Shown: positions 36,342-47,448 of the stretch, in pieces
Numbering within the stretch: position 1 is the stretch's first letter
Layout of the letters: each line of letters opens with the position of its first letter
Assembly: GCF_039909015.1 (NCBI RefSeq)
Contig: NZ_CP150919.1
Location: 4,936,501 to 5,000,500, forward strand
DNA from: Pseudomonas grandcourensis
Lineage (GTDB): Bacteria; Pseudomonadota; Gammaproteobacteria; Pseudomonadales; Pseudomonadaceae
Length of the DNA: 64,000 bases
Direction: 5' to 3'
The notes under the pieces: generated by a model
Told to the model about the DNA's origin: nothing
The model's database searches: none
What the model saw: only the letters and a program-made list of their open reading frames with translations
Position numbers and translations under genes: made by a program

Positions 36342-37823
36342 TTACTTCGATGCCACCACTGCCGGTGGCTGCCAGCTGCCGCTGCCTGCGGGAAGAATCG
36401 AAGGCGCCGTGGTCTTCGGCCAATAGAGGCGCATCACCAGATAGGCCGTGTCGTCAGGCGCCGGCAACCAGTTGGCCTCCTTGGCCTTGCCCGGCGAATC
36501 CTTCTGGATGTACAGCGTCAGTGAGCCATCTGCGTTCTTCTTCATCGTCGACAGCATCGGCGAATTGATCAGGTAGCGGTTGATCGGGTTCTTGATCAGC
36601 AGCTGGCTCTTGCCGTCGTACATGGTCACCGACCAGAAGGAATTGACTGGCGGCAGTTTGCCGGCGGAGAAGGTGAGCGTGTAGTTGTGCTTGCCGGTGT
36701 TCAACGTCTGGCCGTTGCCATCGGTACGCGTAATGGGGTACATCGCCTCGGCGGCGTCATTGCCGTACAGACCAGCCTTCGCGGCGCCAGCCCGCATCAG
36801 CCAATCGCCTTTGTAGAACGCCTGGTCGCCTAAGAACGCACCGACGCTCCAGCCGTTGATATTTTTCAAGCCGTTCGAGAGGAACTTGTCGACCTTCTCG
36901 TCGCCGGCCTTCATCCCGAGCAGGACCACGGCCTTGTGCTCGAGCGAGAGGTCTTTGAATTCGAAGCTGCGACCGGGGCCTACCCCGATGCTGGCCAGCT
37001 TGGCACGGATCTCCTTGTCGTAAGCCGATGGCGGCACATACTCCAACGCGGCCGACAGGTACTCGAAGAAGTTGGCCTTGATGCCTTGCGTGGTAGCCGG
37101 CACGAAATCGATCTTCGGCGCAGCGGGCGGCGCGGGTTGATGGAGGAAGGCGGACAGCGGCTGGATCTTGAAAGCCGCCTGCAGCTTCTCGACATTCGGC
37201 ATGTCGGCCGGATTGAACAGCTGGGTCCGGATCAGAGTCAATGCGAAGGGTGTCGTGGAGTTGAACACCTTGTCGATGCCAGGCGGTGTCACCCCCTTCC
37301 AGTCGGGGCCTGCGATCAGATAGCTCCCGGCCGCGCTGGCCGTCGCCCGGCTGCCGATGTAACCGTAGTTATAGGTGTTGCCGTCGATCAGTTGCACCGA
37401 GTAGTAACGTTTTTTAGAGACGGCCGGCACCGTGATCACCAGCGGCTCGGCGCGCAGGTCGGCCCAGAGAAAGGAGTACGGCGTGTCGCTGTTGGGTGTA
37501 ATGATGGCTGTGTCAGCGGGGGTCGCGACCTTATGATCATTGTGCAGTTGGTTGAAGGGGGCCTTGAACTGGCTGGACTTGGAGTCCACCGCGAATTCGT
37601 TCATCACGGCGTAGTTCATGACCAACGGCAAGCCGTAGATAAAGCCTTCCTCGGCGATCGCCTTGGTTTGCTCCAGACTCGGCGCGGCCACGCCCTTGGC
37701 CACATCCGCCTTGTCTGCCTGCGCGATCGGATCGTTCTTGCCCGCACACCCCGCGAAAAGCGTTGAACCCACGACGACGACTGCCGCCGCCATTGTCCAG
37801 CCCCGGTTTGACTTCCTGTTCAT
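36342..37823 (-). CDS. DUF1254/DUF1214 lipoprotein
   Basis: A 493-residue exported protein. The ATG at 37823 is chosen: GAGGTGG precedes it, and it opens on a lipoprotein signal (MAAAVVVVGSTLFAGC, lipobox FAGC). The N-terminal DUF1254 (EEGFIYGLPLVMNYAVMNEF, TPNSDTPYSFLWADL) and C-terminal DUF1214 (YTLTFSAGKLPPVNSFWSVT, LYIQKDSPGK) fill the rest. Such proteins are common in soil proteobacteria, with no proven reaction. No partner gene is adjacent; it may belong to the island's right flank. Confidence 0.88.
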   Translation of the reverse strand: MNRKSNRGWTMAAAVVVVGSTLFAGCAGKNDPIAQADKADVAKGVAAPSLEQTKAIAEEGFIYGLPLVMNYAVMNEFAVDSKSSQFKAPFNQLHNDHKVATPADTAIITPNSDTPYSFLWADLRAEPLVITVPAVSKKRYYSVQLIDGNTYNYGYIGSRATASAAGSYLIAGPDWKGVTPPGIDKVFNSTTPFALTLIRTQLFNPADMPNVEKLQAAFKIQPLSAFLHQPAPPAAPKIDFVPATTQGIKANFFEYLSAALEYVPPSAYDKEIRAKLASIGVGPGRSFEFKDLSLEHKAVVLLGMKAGDEKVDKFLSNGLKNINGWSVGAFLGDQAFYKGDWLMRAGAAKAGLYGNDAAEAMYPITRTDGNGQTLNTGKHNYTLTFSAGKLPPVNSFWSVTMYDGKSQLLIKNPINRYLINSPMLSTMKKNADGSLTLYIQKDSPGKAKEANWLPAPDDTAYLVMRLYWPKTTAPSILPAGSGSWQPPAVVASK

Positions 37824-38602
37824 TTCCACCTCGTTAGTTTTGAGCAAGCTGGCACCGTGAGCCTTCATGGCCACGGTGAAATAATCTGAATGCCTGAAAC
37901 CCTCCCGACTTTTTCAGTAGTGCCAGGTCGTGTGGGCGATCAGGGCTTCAATCCAGGTGTTGTCGAACTCGCCTGATACACGATTGCCAGACAAGGTTTT
38001 TTGCTGGTCGACTGGCGTGCCCCCACCCAGACCGCGACTCACTGAAATTCAGGTCTATCTCTAAACTGAGCGACTGAGTAAATCTTGTGGCGAAGCGTCT
38101 ACTCACAGCTCAGGGAGTGTAGATCACAATAGGCCAGCATCCCCTTGCGCAGCTGAGCAGCTCAGATTCAGTTCCGTAATATTTACGCGCCGCCGTTACG
38201 GACCATTTGGCTTCGAGAACAGCCAATCGTGATCAGCAGCCAAAAAACGGATAGTCAGAGATTAACTCTTGAGGTCCGCCAAAGACCGCTCTGGGTCGCA
38301 CGCAGCCCTTCGCGACAGGCACCGACCGGCCAGAAGCAGCCCTTCACACTGAACCCATGTTGCGACCGGGCTAACAGCGCTTGCTCAGGAGCCATGTATA
38401 TCTTGAGTTCATTGTCCATCACCCCGCCTCAACCTGGTTGGACTTCCGGGATTCCAGCATGGGCGGCAGGCCGCTCTCAAGTGGTTTAGAACAGCGCCCC
38501 CTTACCCTGTCGATGCATTGCATGCATAGGCGTATCCTTGGCTGCAGAGTAAACTTCGCTCCTGGCCTATCGGAGCAATTCATTTTTACATTGGGAATTA
38601 CT
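37824..38602. other. Long intergenic region with old repeat debris
   Basis: 779 bp without a supported gene. Around 38277-38340 it contains CCGCCAAAGACCGCTCTGGG and CACCGACCGGCCAGAAGCAG, an intergenic motif seen at other IS borders in pseudomonads. Promoters of the DUF1254 gene (-) and of the HutC-like gene (+) must lie here. Confidence 0.45.
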
Positions 38603-39355
38603 GTGTCCAAACCTATTGAGGATAATGCGTCCCTCGAGTCCTTTTCGCTCGAAAGCCCCTCCCCGCTATATGCGCGGGTCAAGCAAATCATCATGCAGAA
38701 GATTCGCTCCGGTGCGTGGCTACCCAATTCCAAACTGCCCTCTGAAAGTGAACTCCTGAATTTGCTCGGCGTGAGTCGCATGACCATCAACCGGGCGCTG
38801 CGAGAACTGACCATTGAGGGTTCACTGGTGCGCATGCAGGGTGTAGGCACTTTTGTAGCCGAACCAAAAGGCCATGCGGCGCTGTTCGAGATCCACAACA
38901 TTGCGGAAGAGATTGCGGCCCGAGGTCATGAGCATCGCTGTGAAGTGGTCGTGCTTGAAGAGATGCCTGAACGGGCGCGCGCTTCGATGCCCTTTCCCCT
39001 CGAGGGGGTCAAGCGCTTGTTCCATTCGGTTGTCGTGCATCACGAAAATGATGTGCCGGTGCAGATCGAAGAGCGCTTCGTCAATGCCGAGGTCGCACCC
39101 GCCTATCTGCAGCAGGACTTTACCAAGGTCACGCCTTACGCCTATCTGATTCAACTGGCGCCGTTGACCGAAGGTGAGCACGTGGTCGAGGCGATTCTCG
39201 CCAAATCTGCCGAGTGCAAGCTTCTGCAAATCAAACGCTATGAACCGTGCCTGCTGATTCGCCGCCGCACATGGGCGGCAATGGGTCAGGTTGGTTGCGC
39301 ACGCCTGGTCTACCCGGGTTCGCGCTATCGCCTCGAAGGCAAATTCGGTAACTGA
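38603..39355 (+). CDS. hutC: HutC-type GntR repressor
   Basis: A 250-residue GntR/HutC-family regulator. The start is taken as GTG at 38603 with GGGA upstream; the longer frame to 38381 has no family-like sequence. The wHTH (about 18-85) has SPLYARVKQIIMQKIRSG and LPSESELLNLLGVSRMTINR; the UTRA sensor domain follows (EVVVLEEMPERAR, GARHxxR-like RRRTWAAM, CARLVYPGSRYRLEG). HutC senses urocanate. It stands 391 bp before a urocanase gene. It is a paralogous locus, since hutF, hutD and hutH are absent. Confidence 0.88.
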   Translation: MSKPIEDNASLESFSLESPSPLYARVKQIIMQKIRSGAWLPNSKLPSESELLNLLGVSRMTINRALRELTIEGSLVRMQGVGTFVAEPKGHAALFEIHNIAEEIAARGHEHRCEVVVLEEMPERARASMPFPLEGVKRLFHSVVVHHENDVPVQIEERFVNAEVAPAYLQQDFTKVTPYAYLIQLAPLTEGEHVVEAILAKSAECKLLQIKRYEPCLLIRRRTWAAMGQVGCARLVYPGSRYRLEGKFGN

Positions 39356-39554
39356 CTCACAAGTCGAGCGGCCCCCGCCTGCCGCTCGATAGGCACCTCC
39401 CCCTGGACATCCCTCCGAAGGTGTTACCCATGCCAAGCCAATTGGCAGAATGGTGACACTTCTCAAAAAAACGCGAAAAATCGTTACAAAGCGCACAACC
39501 GTCGCGACTATTACTCACAAAGTTGCAACAACATTCTCATCATTCCCGTCTCGC

Positions 39555-39690
39555 TCATAATTTTCATCAGTTTTTTAACTATTTGATTTAATTCTATTTT
39601 TTGTATTTTTATCTTTTCATTTGGTTCTCATCAGGCGAATTTGGCCCCTCGCTTGCATTCACTTGTACATACAGGCTGGTATAAGTGCGC
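39555..39690 (+). promoter_or_regulatory. Sigma-54 promoter and HutC-type operator of the urocanase operon
   Basis: TGGCCCCTCGCTTGCAT (39642-39658) has GG and GC exactly ten bases apart and the TGGC/TTGC signatures of RpoN promoters. ACTTGTACATACAGG (39661-39675), a TGTA-N2-TACA dyad, overlaps the expected start site and suits HutC. Upstream is a 70-bp AT-rich block with CATCAGTTTTTTA (39567-39579), one base from an IHF site. Hut promoters of P. fluorescens are known to be RpoN dependent. Confidence 0.65.
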
Positions 39691-39746
39691 ATATACATCG
39701 CAAAGCATGACTACCACCCCGCTCACCACTGAATGAGGAGATAACC

Positions 39747-41426
<1,680 letters not shown>

Positions 41427-41452
41427 GCCCCCACAATCGAGGAGCCTGCACC

Positions 41453-42619
41453 ATGAGCAGCAGCCCGTTTACCCAACAATTACAGGGCGTTCGCGTGCTT
41501 GACCTGAGCCGCGTACTGGCCGGCCCGCATTGCACGGCGATGCTCGCCGACCTGGGCGCCGACGTCATTAAATTCGAAGTCCCTGACCACGGCGATGACA
41601 GCCGTCACCTGGGCCCCTTCAAGGATGGCGAGAGTGTGTATTTCGGCCTGATCAATCGCGGCAAGCGCAGTGTCGAAATGGACTTCAAGTCCACTGCTGA
41701 TCGCGCCCGGCTATATGAGCTGGTCCGTGACGCAGACGTCGTCGTGGAAAACTTTCGTCCCGGGGTGACACGTCGCCTGGGTATCGACTTCGACACCCTC
41801 AAGCAATATAACCCCAAGCTGATCTACGCGAGCATCTCTGGTTTCGGCCAGCATGGTCCGCTGTCGGCTAACCCGGCCTATGACATCGTAGCCCAGGCCA
41901 TGTCGGGGCTAATGAGCGTCACAGGTTTTGCAGAGACAGGCCCTACACGCAGTGGCGAAGCCATCGGAGATCTATGCGCCGGTGTTTATGCTGCGTGGGC
42001 CATCAGCTCTGCGCTATTCGCTCGCGAACGGCATGCACCCGGCGCGCAATACATCGATGTTGCCATGTTCGATGTGTTGTTCAGCCTGCAGATGACTGGT
42101 CTGTCCAATCTCTTCGCCAATGGCGTTGCGCCTGGGCTGGTGGGCAACCGCCACCCGGTTTCGACCCCCTTTGACACTTACCGCGCCGCCGACGGCCAAG
42201 TGGTCATCGCCGTGGCGAGCAACAAGCTGTTCCAACGCTTATGCGAATGCCTGGGCAAGCCAGCACTTGGCAGCGACCCACGCTTTGCCGATGACCCGCA
42301 ACGCACACTCAACGAGCCGGTGCTACGTGCCGAAATCGAAGTCTGGACGCAGCAAAGAAGCGTTGAACAGGTCTGCGACATCCTGCTCGAGGCGGGCGTG
42401 CCGTCCTCCCCTGTGTGGAACCTCGCCCAGGCGGCCAGCAGTGAACAGGCCCAGGTGCGACAGTTACTGATTCACCCCGAGGGCTCCGCGCAGCCGCTGG
42501 TACCACAACCGGTTTTCTTCAATGGCCACAAACCCCACGCAGTCACCCACGCCCCACGCCTCGGTGCCGACAACCATGCTTTCGGACTGAACAAACAGGA
42601 GCTTTCCCATGAACTTTGA
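41453..42619 (+). CDS. Class III (CaiB/BaiF-type) CoA-transferase
   Basis: A 388-residue family III acyl-CoA transferase: VRVLDLSRVLAGPHCTAMLA at the start, DLGADVIKFEVPDHGDDSR, FRPGVTRRLGID, and the catalytic Asp in AIGDLCAGVYA (about residue 169). It moves CoA between carboxylic acids through an aspartyl-CoA intermediate. It lies 26 bases after hutU and overlaps the acyl-CoA dehydrogenase by 11 bases. Proposed role: activating imidazolepropionate with urocanyl-CoA as donor; substrate is inferred. Confidence 0.88.
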   Translation: MSSSPFTQQLQGVRVLDLSRVLAGPHCTAMLADLGADVIKFEVPDHGDDSRHLGPFKDGESVYFGLINRGKRSVEMDFKSTADRARLYELVRDADVVVENFRPGVTRRLGIDFDTLKQYNPKLIYASISGFGQHGPLSANPAYDIVAQAMSGLMSVTGFAETGPTRSGEAIGDLCAGVYAAWAISSALFARERHAPGAQYIDVAMFDVLFSLQMTGLSNLFANGVAPGLVGNRHPVSTPFDTYRAADGQVVIAVASNKLFQRLCECLGKPALGSDPRFADDPQRTLNEPVLRAEIEVWTQQRSVEQVCDILLEAGVPSSPVWNLAQAASSEQAQVRQLLIHPEGSAQPLVPQPVFFNGHKPHAVTHAPRLGADNHAFGLNKQELSHEL

Positions 42620-43751
42620 ATTAGATCAGGTCGAATTGGCCGTTATCGAAACCGCTGAAAAACTGGCTCGCGAGGTGATCCAGCCGCGCGCTCAGCATTA
42701 CGATGAAACCGAGACATTCTGTGCCGAGAGCCTGCAGGCATTGGCCGAACTTGGTGGGCTGGGTATCAACTTGCCCGAGGAGTACGGCGGACTGGGTATC
42801 GGCAGCCTGGCCATGAGCCGTGTGGTTGAAGCCGTGGCTGGCGCCTGCGCCTCGACCGCTTCGGCCCTGACTGCGCATTTCCTGGCGACCGATTCGATCC
42901 TGATTGGCGGCACTGAAGCGCAGAAACAGGAATGGCTCCCCCGCGCCGCCAGCGGAGAGCTGCTCGGTGCCTTCGCCCTGACGGAGCCGGCCGCTGGCTC
43001 CAACCCGGCCGATATGCGCTGCCGTGCCCAGCGTGAAGATGGCGGTTGGCGGGTGCGCGGTAGTAAGCACTACATCACCAATGCCCGCGAAGCAGGCTTC
43101 ATTGTGCTCTATGCCAAGACCGACGCCGAAGCCGGCCACAAGGGCATCAGCGCCTTCATGATTCCCCAGGGCACCGCGGGGATCAGCTTCTCCAGTCCGG
43201 AAAAAACCATGGGACTGCGTGGCAGCACGATCTATGAGTTGGCCCTGGACTGCTGGTTGCCCGAGTCGGCATTGCTGGGCATCGAAGGTGCCGGTTTCAA
43301 CACGGCCATGGCGGTGTTGGATCGGGGTCGCGTTGAAGTGGCGGCCATGTCCCTGGGCATTGCCAATGCCGCCTTGCAAGCAAGCTTGAACTGGGCCCGC
43401 GAACGGCAGATCGGCCCCAAGCCGCTTGCTGCCTACCAAGGCACACAGTGGCGTCTGGCCGATATGTACGCACAGCTGGAAGGTGCCCGCATGCTGACCT
43501 GGAAAGCCGCCGCCCGCCGCGACAGCGGTGAACGATTCAGTCTGGACTCGGCCACCGCCAAACTGGTCGCCGCCGAATGCGCCGGTTTCATCACCGATGC
43601 AGCGCTCCAGCTCCATGGCGGTTATGGCTACATCCGCGATCTTCCACTGGAGCGTTACGTACGAGATGCACGGATCCTGCGCATTTTCGAAGGCACGTCC
43701 GAAGTGCAGAAAATCATCATTTCCCGAAGCTTGCTCGACGCCCAGCGCTGA
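42609..43751 (+). CDS. Acyl-CoA dehydrogenase
   Basis: A 380-residue FAD dehydrogenase. Family motifs are AFALTEPAAGSNPADM (about 122-137), KHYITNA, and at the end LHGGYGYIRDLPLERYVRDA and RIFEGTSEVQK with the catalytic Glu of the short-chain class. Start codon overlaps the transferase end. It would oxidise the CoA ester formed by the transferase to the alpha,beta-enoyl-CoA. Confidence 0.9.
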   Translation: MNFELDQVELAVIETAEKLAREVIQPRAQHYDETETFCAESLQALAELGGLGINLPEEYGGLGIGSLAMSRVVEAVAGACASTASALTAHFLATDSILIGGTEAQKQEWLPRAASGELLGAFALTEPAAGSNPADMRCRAQREDGGWRVRGSKHYITNAREAGFIVLYAKTDAEAGHKGISAFMIPQGTAGISFSSPEKTMGLRGSTIYELALDCWLPESALLGIEGAGFNTAMAVLDRGRVEVAAMSLGIANAALQASLNWARERQIGPKPLAAYQGTQWRLADMYAQLEGARMLTWKAAARRDSGERFSLDSATAKLVAAECAGFITDAALQLHGGYGYIRDLPLERYVRDARILRIFEGTSEVQKIIISRSLLDAQR

Positions 43752-43813
43752 TCGAGCGAAAACCCGGGCCTGTTTAACAGGCCCTCCCCTGAGTCACTCC
43801 CCCACGAGAAGGC

Positions 43814-43830
43814 TGTCGTACGGTACGACA
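43814..43830. promoter_or_regulatory. Perfect 17-bp palindrome before the permease
   Basis: TGTCGTACGGTACGACA, perfect around a central G, ends 16 bases before the permease ATG and next to its ribosome site. Size and symmetry suit a TetR operator; the TetR gene is at 45347. No second copy found. Confidence 0.45.
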
Positions 43831-43846
43831 CCCGAGAGGAACTGCC

Positions 43847-45274
43847 ATGTCCGCCACCAAAGAAAGTGCGCAGCGCAAGACGTATATAGAACGGCGATCC
43901 ATCGATTACATACCTGAGTCCGAGCGCCATGGCCGGCTGCTCAGTCAATTCACCCTGTGGTTCGGCGCCAACCTTCAAGTCACTGCGATCGTCACTGGCG
44001 CGCTGGCTGTCGTATTGGGCGGCGATGTGTTCTGGTCGCTGATTGGCTTGTTGATAGGGCAACTGCTGGGTGGCGCGATCATGGCGCTGCATGCGGCTCA
44101 AGGCCCCCAGTTAGGCCTGCCGCAAATGATCTCCAGTCGCGTGCAATTCGGCGTCTACGGCGCCGTTATTCCTATTGTCCTGGTCTGCCTGATGTACGTG
44201 GGCTTTTCTGCCAGTGGCTCGGTACTTGCGGGCCAGGCCATCAGTCAACTGGTCAACGTCAGTGACGCCGCTGGCATCCTGATTTTCGCGGCGATGATCG
44301 TTGTGCTCACAGCGCTCGGCTATCGGACTATCCATTTGATCGGACGCCTGTCGAGCCTGATTGGCGTGGTGTCTTTCTTCTACTTGTTCTACCGCTTGCT
44401 GTCAGCTCATGACATCAGCGAGCTGCTTGGAAATCGACACTTTTCAATGGCCAGTTTTCTTTTGGCGATATCACTCTCGGCTTCTTGGCAGATCGCATTC
44501 GGCCCCTATGTCGCAGACTATTCGCGCTACCTGCCGAGAAAAACATCAGCCTGGAAAACCTTTTTGGCTGTGGGCCTGGGTTCAGTGATCGGCACTCAAA
44601 TCTCCATGGTCTTCGGTGTATTCGTCGCCGCCCTGGCGGGTGACCAGTTTGCCGGCCACGAGGTGTCCTACATCGTCGGCATGGGGGCCAGCGGCGTCGT
44701 CGCGTCACTGCTGTTTTTCAGTATCGTGTTCGGCAAAGTGACCATTACCACGCTCAACGCCTACGGTAGTTTCATGTCTCTGGCTACGATCATCAGCGGT
44801 TTCAGAGGCAACCAGGAAATTTCCAGAACCGTGCGGTTGATCTACATCCTGGTCATGGTCGGATTCGCCACTGCACTGGCTCTGCTGGGGAGGCATTCTT
44901 TCCTTCATGACTTCTCAGCGTTCATCCTGTTCCTGCTGGCCTTTTTCACGCCCTGGAGCGCCATCAACCTGGTTGACTTTTATCTGGTCACCAAGGAGCG
45001 CTATGACATCCCCGCCCTCTCTGATCCGGAGGGTCGATACGGACGCTGGAATGTCGCCGGCATAGCGGTCTACGCCCTCGGCGTATTGATTCAGATGCCC
45101 TTCATTGCCACCAGTTTCTACACCGGCCCCTTGGTTGAAACCTTGGGCGGGACGGACATTTCGTGGTTGATCGGCCTGACCGTACCGGCCCTCGTTTACT
45201 ACTGGGTGGCCCGTAACTCGACGCTACGGATTCCCGCGCAGCTGATTCTTCCGGAAGAAGCCAATCCAGCCTGA
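43847..45274 (+). CDS. NCS1-family permease (cytosine/purine/allantoin type)
   Basis: A 475-residue transporter with twelve membrane helices. The N-terminus has the NCS1-like RLLSQFTLWFGANLQVTAIV; LGLPQMISSRVQFGVYGA, ASWQIAFGPYVADYSRYLP and FTPWSAINLVDFY are also family features. It takes up heteroaromatic bases or hydantoins. In this setting an imidazole acid is likely. Pseudomonas hut loci contain a related uptake gene (HutT type). Confidence 0.88.
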   Translation: MSATKESAQRKTYIERRSIDYIPESERHGRLLSQFTLWFGANLQVTAIVTGALAVVLGGDVFWSLIGLLIGQLLGGAIMALHAAQGPQLGLPQMISSRVQFGVYGAVIPIVLVCLMYVGFSASGSVLAGQAISQLVNVSDAAGILIFAAMIVVLTALGYRTIHLIGRLSSLIGVVSFFYLFYRLLSAHDISELLGNRHFSMASFLLAISLSASWQIAFGPYVADYSRYLPRKTSAWKTFLAVGLGSVIGTQISMVFGVFVAALAGDQFAGHEVSYIVGMGASGVVASLLFFSIVFGKVTITTLNAYGSFMSLATIISGFRGNQEISRTVRLIYILVMVGFATALALLGRHSFLHDFSAFILFLLAFFTPWSAINLVDFYLVTKERYDIPALSDPEGRYGRWNVAGIAVYALGVLIQMPFIATSFYTGPLVETLGGTDISWLIGLTVPALVYYWVARNSTLRIPAQLILPEEANPA

Positions 45275-45290
45275 TCACACATCCACTCAG

Positions 45291-45310
45291 GGCGGTCCAA
45301 CAGGACCGCC
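45291..45310. terminator. Stem-loop after the permease
   Basis: GGCGGTCC AACA GGACCGCC: an 8-bp perfect stem with a 4-base loop, without T-tract. It sits between the permease and the TetR gene. Confidence 0.5.
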
Positions 45311-45346
45311 ACTGCACCTCTCTCAACGCAGAGTTTTTGACCTCCT

Positions 45347-45961
45347 ATGCTTGCCGCAATCACACCGAAGCACCCTGCCCCGAGTGCCCGCGACCGCCTG
45401 CTCGATGTTGCACTGGTACTCTTTGCAACGCGCGGCTATCAGGCCATCGGCCTGCGTGACCTGGCTGGCCAGTTGGGGCTGCATGCCGGCTCGCTGTACA
45501 ACCATATCGAGAACAAACAAAGCCTATTGTTCGAACTGATCGAAGGCGCGGTCTCCGACCTGTTGGCCGGTACCAAGCGCCGTATGCGGGGAGCCCGGAC
45601 GCACCGCGACCGTCTCCAGCGCTTTGTGCACGCATTTGTGGTGTTCAACATGGCCGAGAAACATCGGCTAATGCTGGTGACACGAGAGTTCGTCAACCTC
45701 AGCGATGAGCAACAACAGGAGATCAATCAGCTGAAGAACAGCTACGCCAATCTGCTGAAGGCCATCGTTTCCGCTGAGTGTGGCGAAACTGGCTGCATCG
45801 GTGACCGCACAGGCCTGATCACAGAGGCCGTCATCGGCATGCTTTACGGACAGTCCCTCTGGCAAAGCATTGACGTCCCGGAACAACAACTCACGGATGC
45901 CTTCACCCACTTTGCCCTGGGCATCATTGCCTGCAGCAGAGACCCAGCGCTCAAGGCATAA
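45347..45961 (+). CDS. TetR-family regulator
   Basis: A 204-residue regulator. The HTH is at about 16-62 (RDRLLDVALVLFATRGYQAI, LRDLAGQLGLHAGSLYNHI), followed by a ligand domain that resembles fatty-acyl-CoA-type TetR proteins (FNMAEKHRLMLVTREF). It lies after the permease and before the steroid-like cluster, so either set could be its target. The palindrome at 43814 is a candidate site. Confidence 0.85.
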   Translation: MLAAITPKHPAPSARDRLLDVALVLFATRGYQAIGLRDLAGQLGLHAGSLYNHIENKQSLLFELIEGAVSDLLAGTKRRMRGARTHRDRLQRFVHAFVVFNMAEKHRLMLVTREFVNLSDEQQQEINQLKNSYANLLKAIVSAECGETGCIGDRTGLITEAVIGMLYGQSLWQSIDVPEQQLTDAFTHFALGIIACSRDPALKA

Positions 45962-46043
45962 GCACTATGCACCCGTTACGACATACGCCTCATGACGAAC
46001 TGCATGCCCGCTTGACGCCAATGCCCCGCTTTCGCGCTCACCC

Positions 46044-46062
46044 CTAGTCCTGTCGGACGATG
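46044..46062 (+). promoter_or_regulatory. Operator copy 1 (TAGTCY-N4-GGACGATG)
   Basis: CTAGTCCTGTCGGACGATG: dyad GTCC-N4-GGAC with TA before and GATG after. It ends 86 nt before the OYE-type gene. One of six similar sites in this cluster. Confidence 0.75.
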
Positions 46063-46148
46063 TTGCTGCCGGGAAGGAGGGAGAACAATCCCGCCAGTTC
46101 CCGGGTAGGGAACGCTGCACTGACAATTAGAACAACAAAGGGTTAGCC

Positions 46149-47390
46149 ATGCAGAACAACAACGTTCAGGCCATTGCGCCGCCCCCCTTCAGTCCGCTGA
46201 CCATTGGTCCGCTAACACTGCGCAACCGTTTCATCAAGTCCGCCACCAACGAGGGCATGTCCCCCAATGGCGTACCAAGCAAACAGATGGCCAGGTTCCA
46301 TGGCGACATCGCTGCCGGTGGCGTGGGCATGACCACGCTGGCCTACTGTGCCGTCAGCCCGGATGGCTGTACGCTGCCGAACCAGATCGTCCTCAACCGG
46401 GATAACCTTTCGCACCTGCGCGTGATCACCGACGCCGTGCATCGTCATGGCGCCGCGGCCTCGGCACAGATCACCCACGGCGGCTGCTTCACCTTTTTGC
46501 CGCCGCGGCAGACAGCGCGCCCGCTATCCTCCAGCGGCGGCTTCAACAAGGTTGGCATGCTCAGCGGCATGTTCCGCAAGCAGGCGATGACCGAGGTCGA
46601 CATGCTGCGGGTCGCCGACGAGTTCGTGCGCGGCGCGCGGCTGGCTCGCGAGGCCGGCTTCGATGCGGTTGAACTGCACATGGGCCACGGCTATTTGCTC
46701 AGCCAGTTCATTTCGCCGTTGTACAACAAGCGCCGCGACCCGTATGGCGGCAGCCTGGACAATCGCCTGCGCTTCCCCGGCCTGGTGCTGCGCAAGGTGC
46801 TCGATGCGGTGGGCAAGGACCTGGCGGTGGTGTGCAAGTTCAGCATCACCGAGGGCGTGCGGGCCGGCAATACCGCCGAGGACGGCGCCGCCATCGCCCG
46901 TATCCTCGAACGTGAGGGCGCGCACCTGCTGGTGTTGAGCGCGGGAATGAACGTCGAGTCGACGACCACCATGTTCGGTTCCACCTTTCCCAAGGAAAAC
47001 CGCGTCACCGTCCGCAACCCGATCATCGCCGCCGGCATGTTCATCCAGAGCCTGATCGAACCCAAGGTCGAGTTCCGCGAGCTGTACCTGCTCGAGCATG
47101 CCCGCAAGATCCGGGCGGCAGTGAAGATGCCGCTGGCCTACCTGGGCGGGGCCAAGAGCCTGGCCGGAATCGAGCAGCTGATGGCCGAGGGCTTCGACGC
47201 CGTGGCCATGGGGCGCGTGCTGATCGCCGAGCGCGACTATGTCAACAAGCTACAGTCGGGTATCAGTCGCGACTCAATCTGCACCGCCTGCAATCGCTGC
47301 GTGGCGATGATGTACACCCCGGGCGGCACCTCCTGCGTGCTGGGACAACCCGGTGACCCGCAGCTCAACAGCCAGGGCGCCGCGTCCTGA
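46149..47390 (+). CDS. Old-yellow-enzyme-type Fe-S flavin oxidoreductase
   Basis: A 413-residue TIM-barrel FMN enzyme: FSPLTIGPLTLRNRFIKSAT (start), ASAQITHGGC, AVELHMGHGYLLSQFISPLY and GGAKSLAGIEQLMAEGFDAV. It ends with CTACNRC-VAMMYTPGGTSC, the cysteine set that binds a [4Fe-4S] cluster in 2,4-dienoyl-CoA reductase, BaiCD and BaiH. The C-terminal FAD/NADH half of those enzymes is missing, so electrons must come from another protein. It would reduce, or oxidise, an enone. Confidence 0.88.
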   Translation: MQNNNVQAIAPPPFSPLTIGPLTLRNRFIKSATNEGMSPNGVPSKQMARFHGDIAAGGVGMTTLAYCAVSPDGCTLPNQIVLNRDNLSHLRVITDAVHRHGAAASAQITHGGCFTFLPPRQTARPLSSSGGFNKVGMLSGMFRKQAMTEVDMLRVADEFVRGARLAREAGFDAVELHMGHGYLLSQFISPLYNKRRDPYGGSLDNRLRFPGLVLRKVLDAVGKDLAVVCKFSITEGVRAGNTAEDGAAIARILEREGAHLLVLSAGMNVESTTTMFGSTFPKENRVTVRNPIIAAGMFIQSLIEPKVEFRELYLLEHARKIRAAVKMPLAYLGGAKSLAGIEQLMAEGFDAVAMGRVLIAERDYVNKLQSGISRDSICTACNRCVAMMYTPGGTSCVLGQPGDPQLNSQGAAS

Positions 47391-47414
47391 TTCCGGTGGA
47401 TGTTGCTGCGGTTC

Positions 47415-47445
47415 GCCGCCACTGCGTTGGGAGCGCAGTGGCGGC
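47415..47445. terminator. Stem-loop between convergent genes
   Basis: GCCGCCACTGCG, loop, CGCAGTGGCGGC: a 12-bp stem between the OYE gene (+) and the flavoprotein gene (-). No T-tract. Confidence 0.6.
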
Positions 47446-47448
47446 CCG

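Noticed and set aside
45291..45310. GGCGGTCCAACAGGACCGCC as a seventh copy of the GTCC-N4-GGAC operator
   Set aside because: The core matches, but the TA before and GATG after are missing and the longer perfect stem fits a transcript hairpin better.
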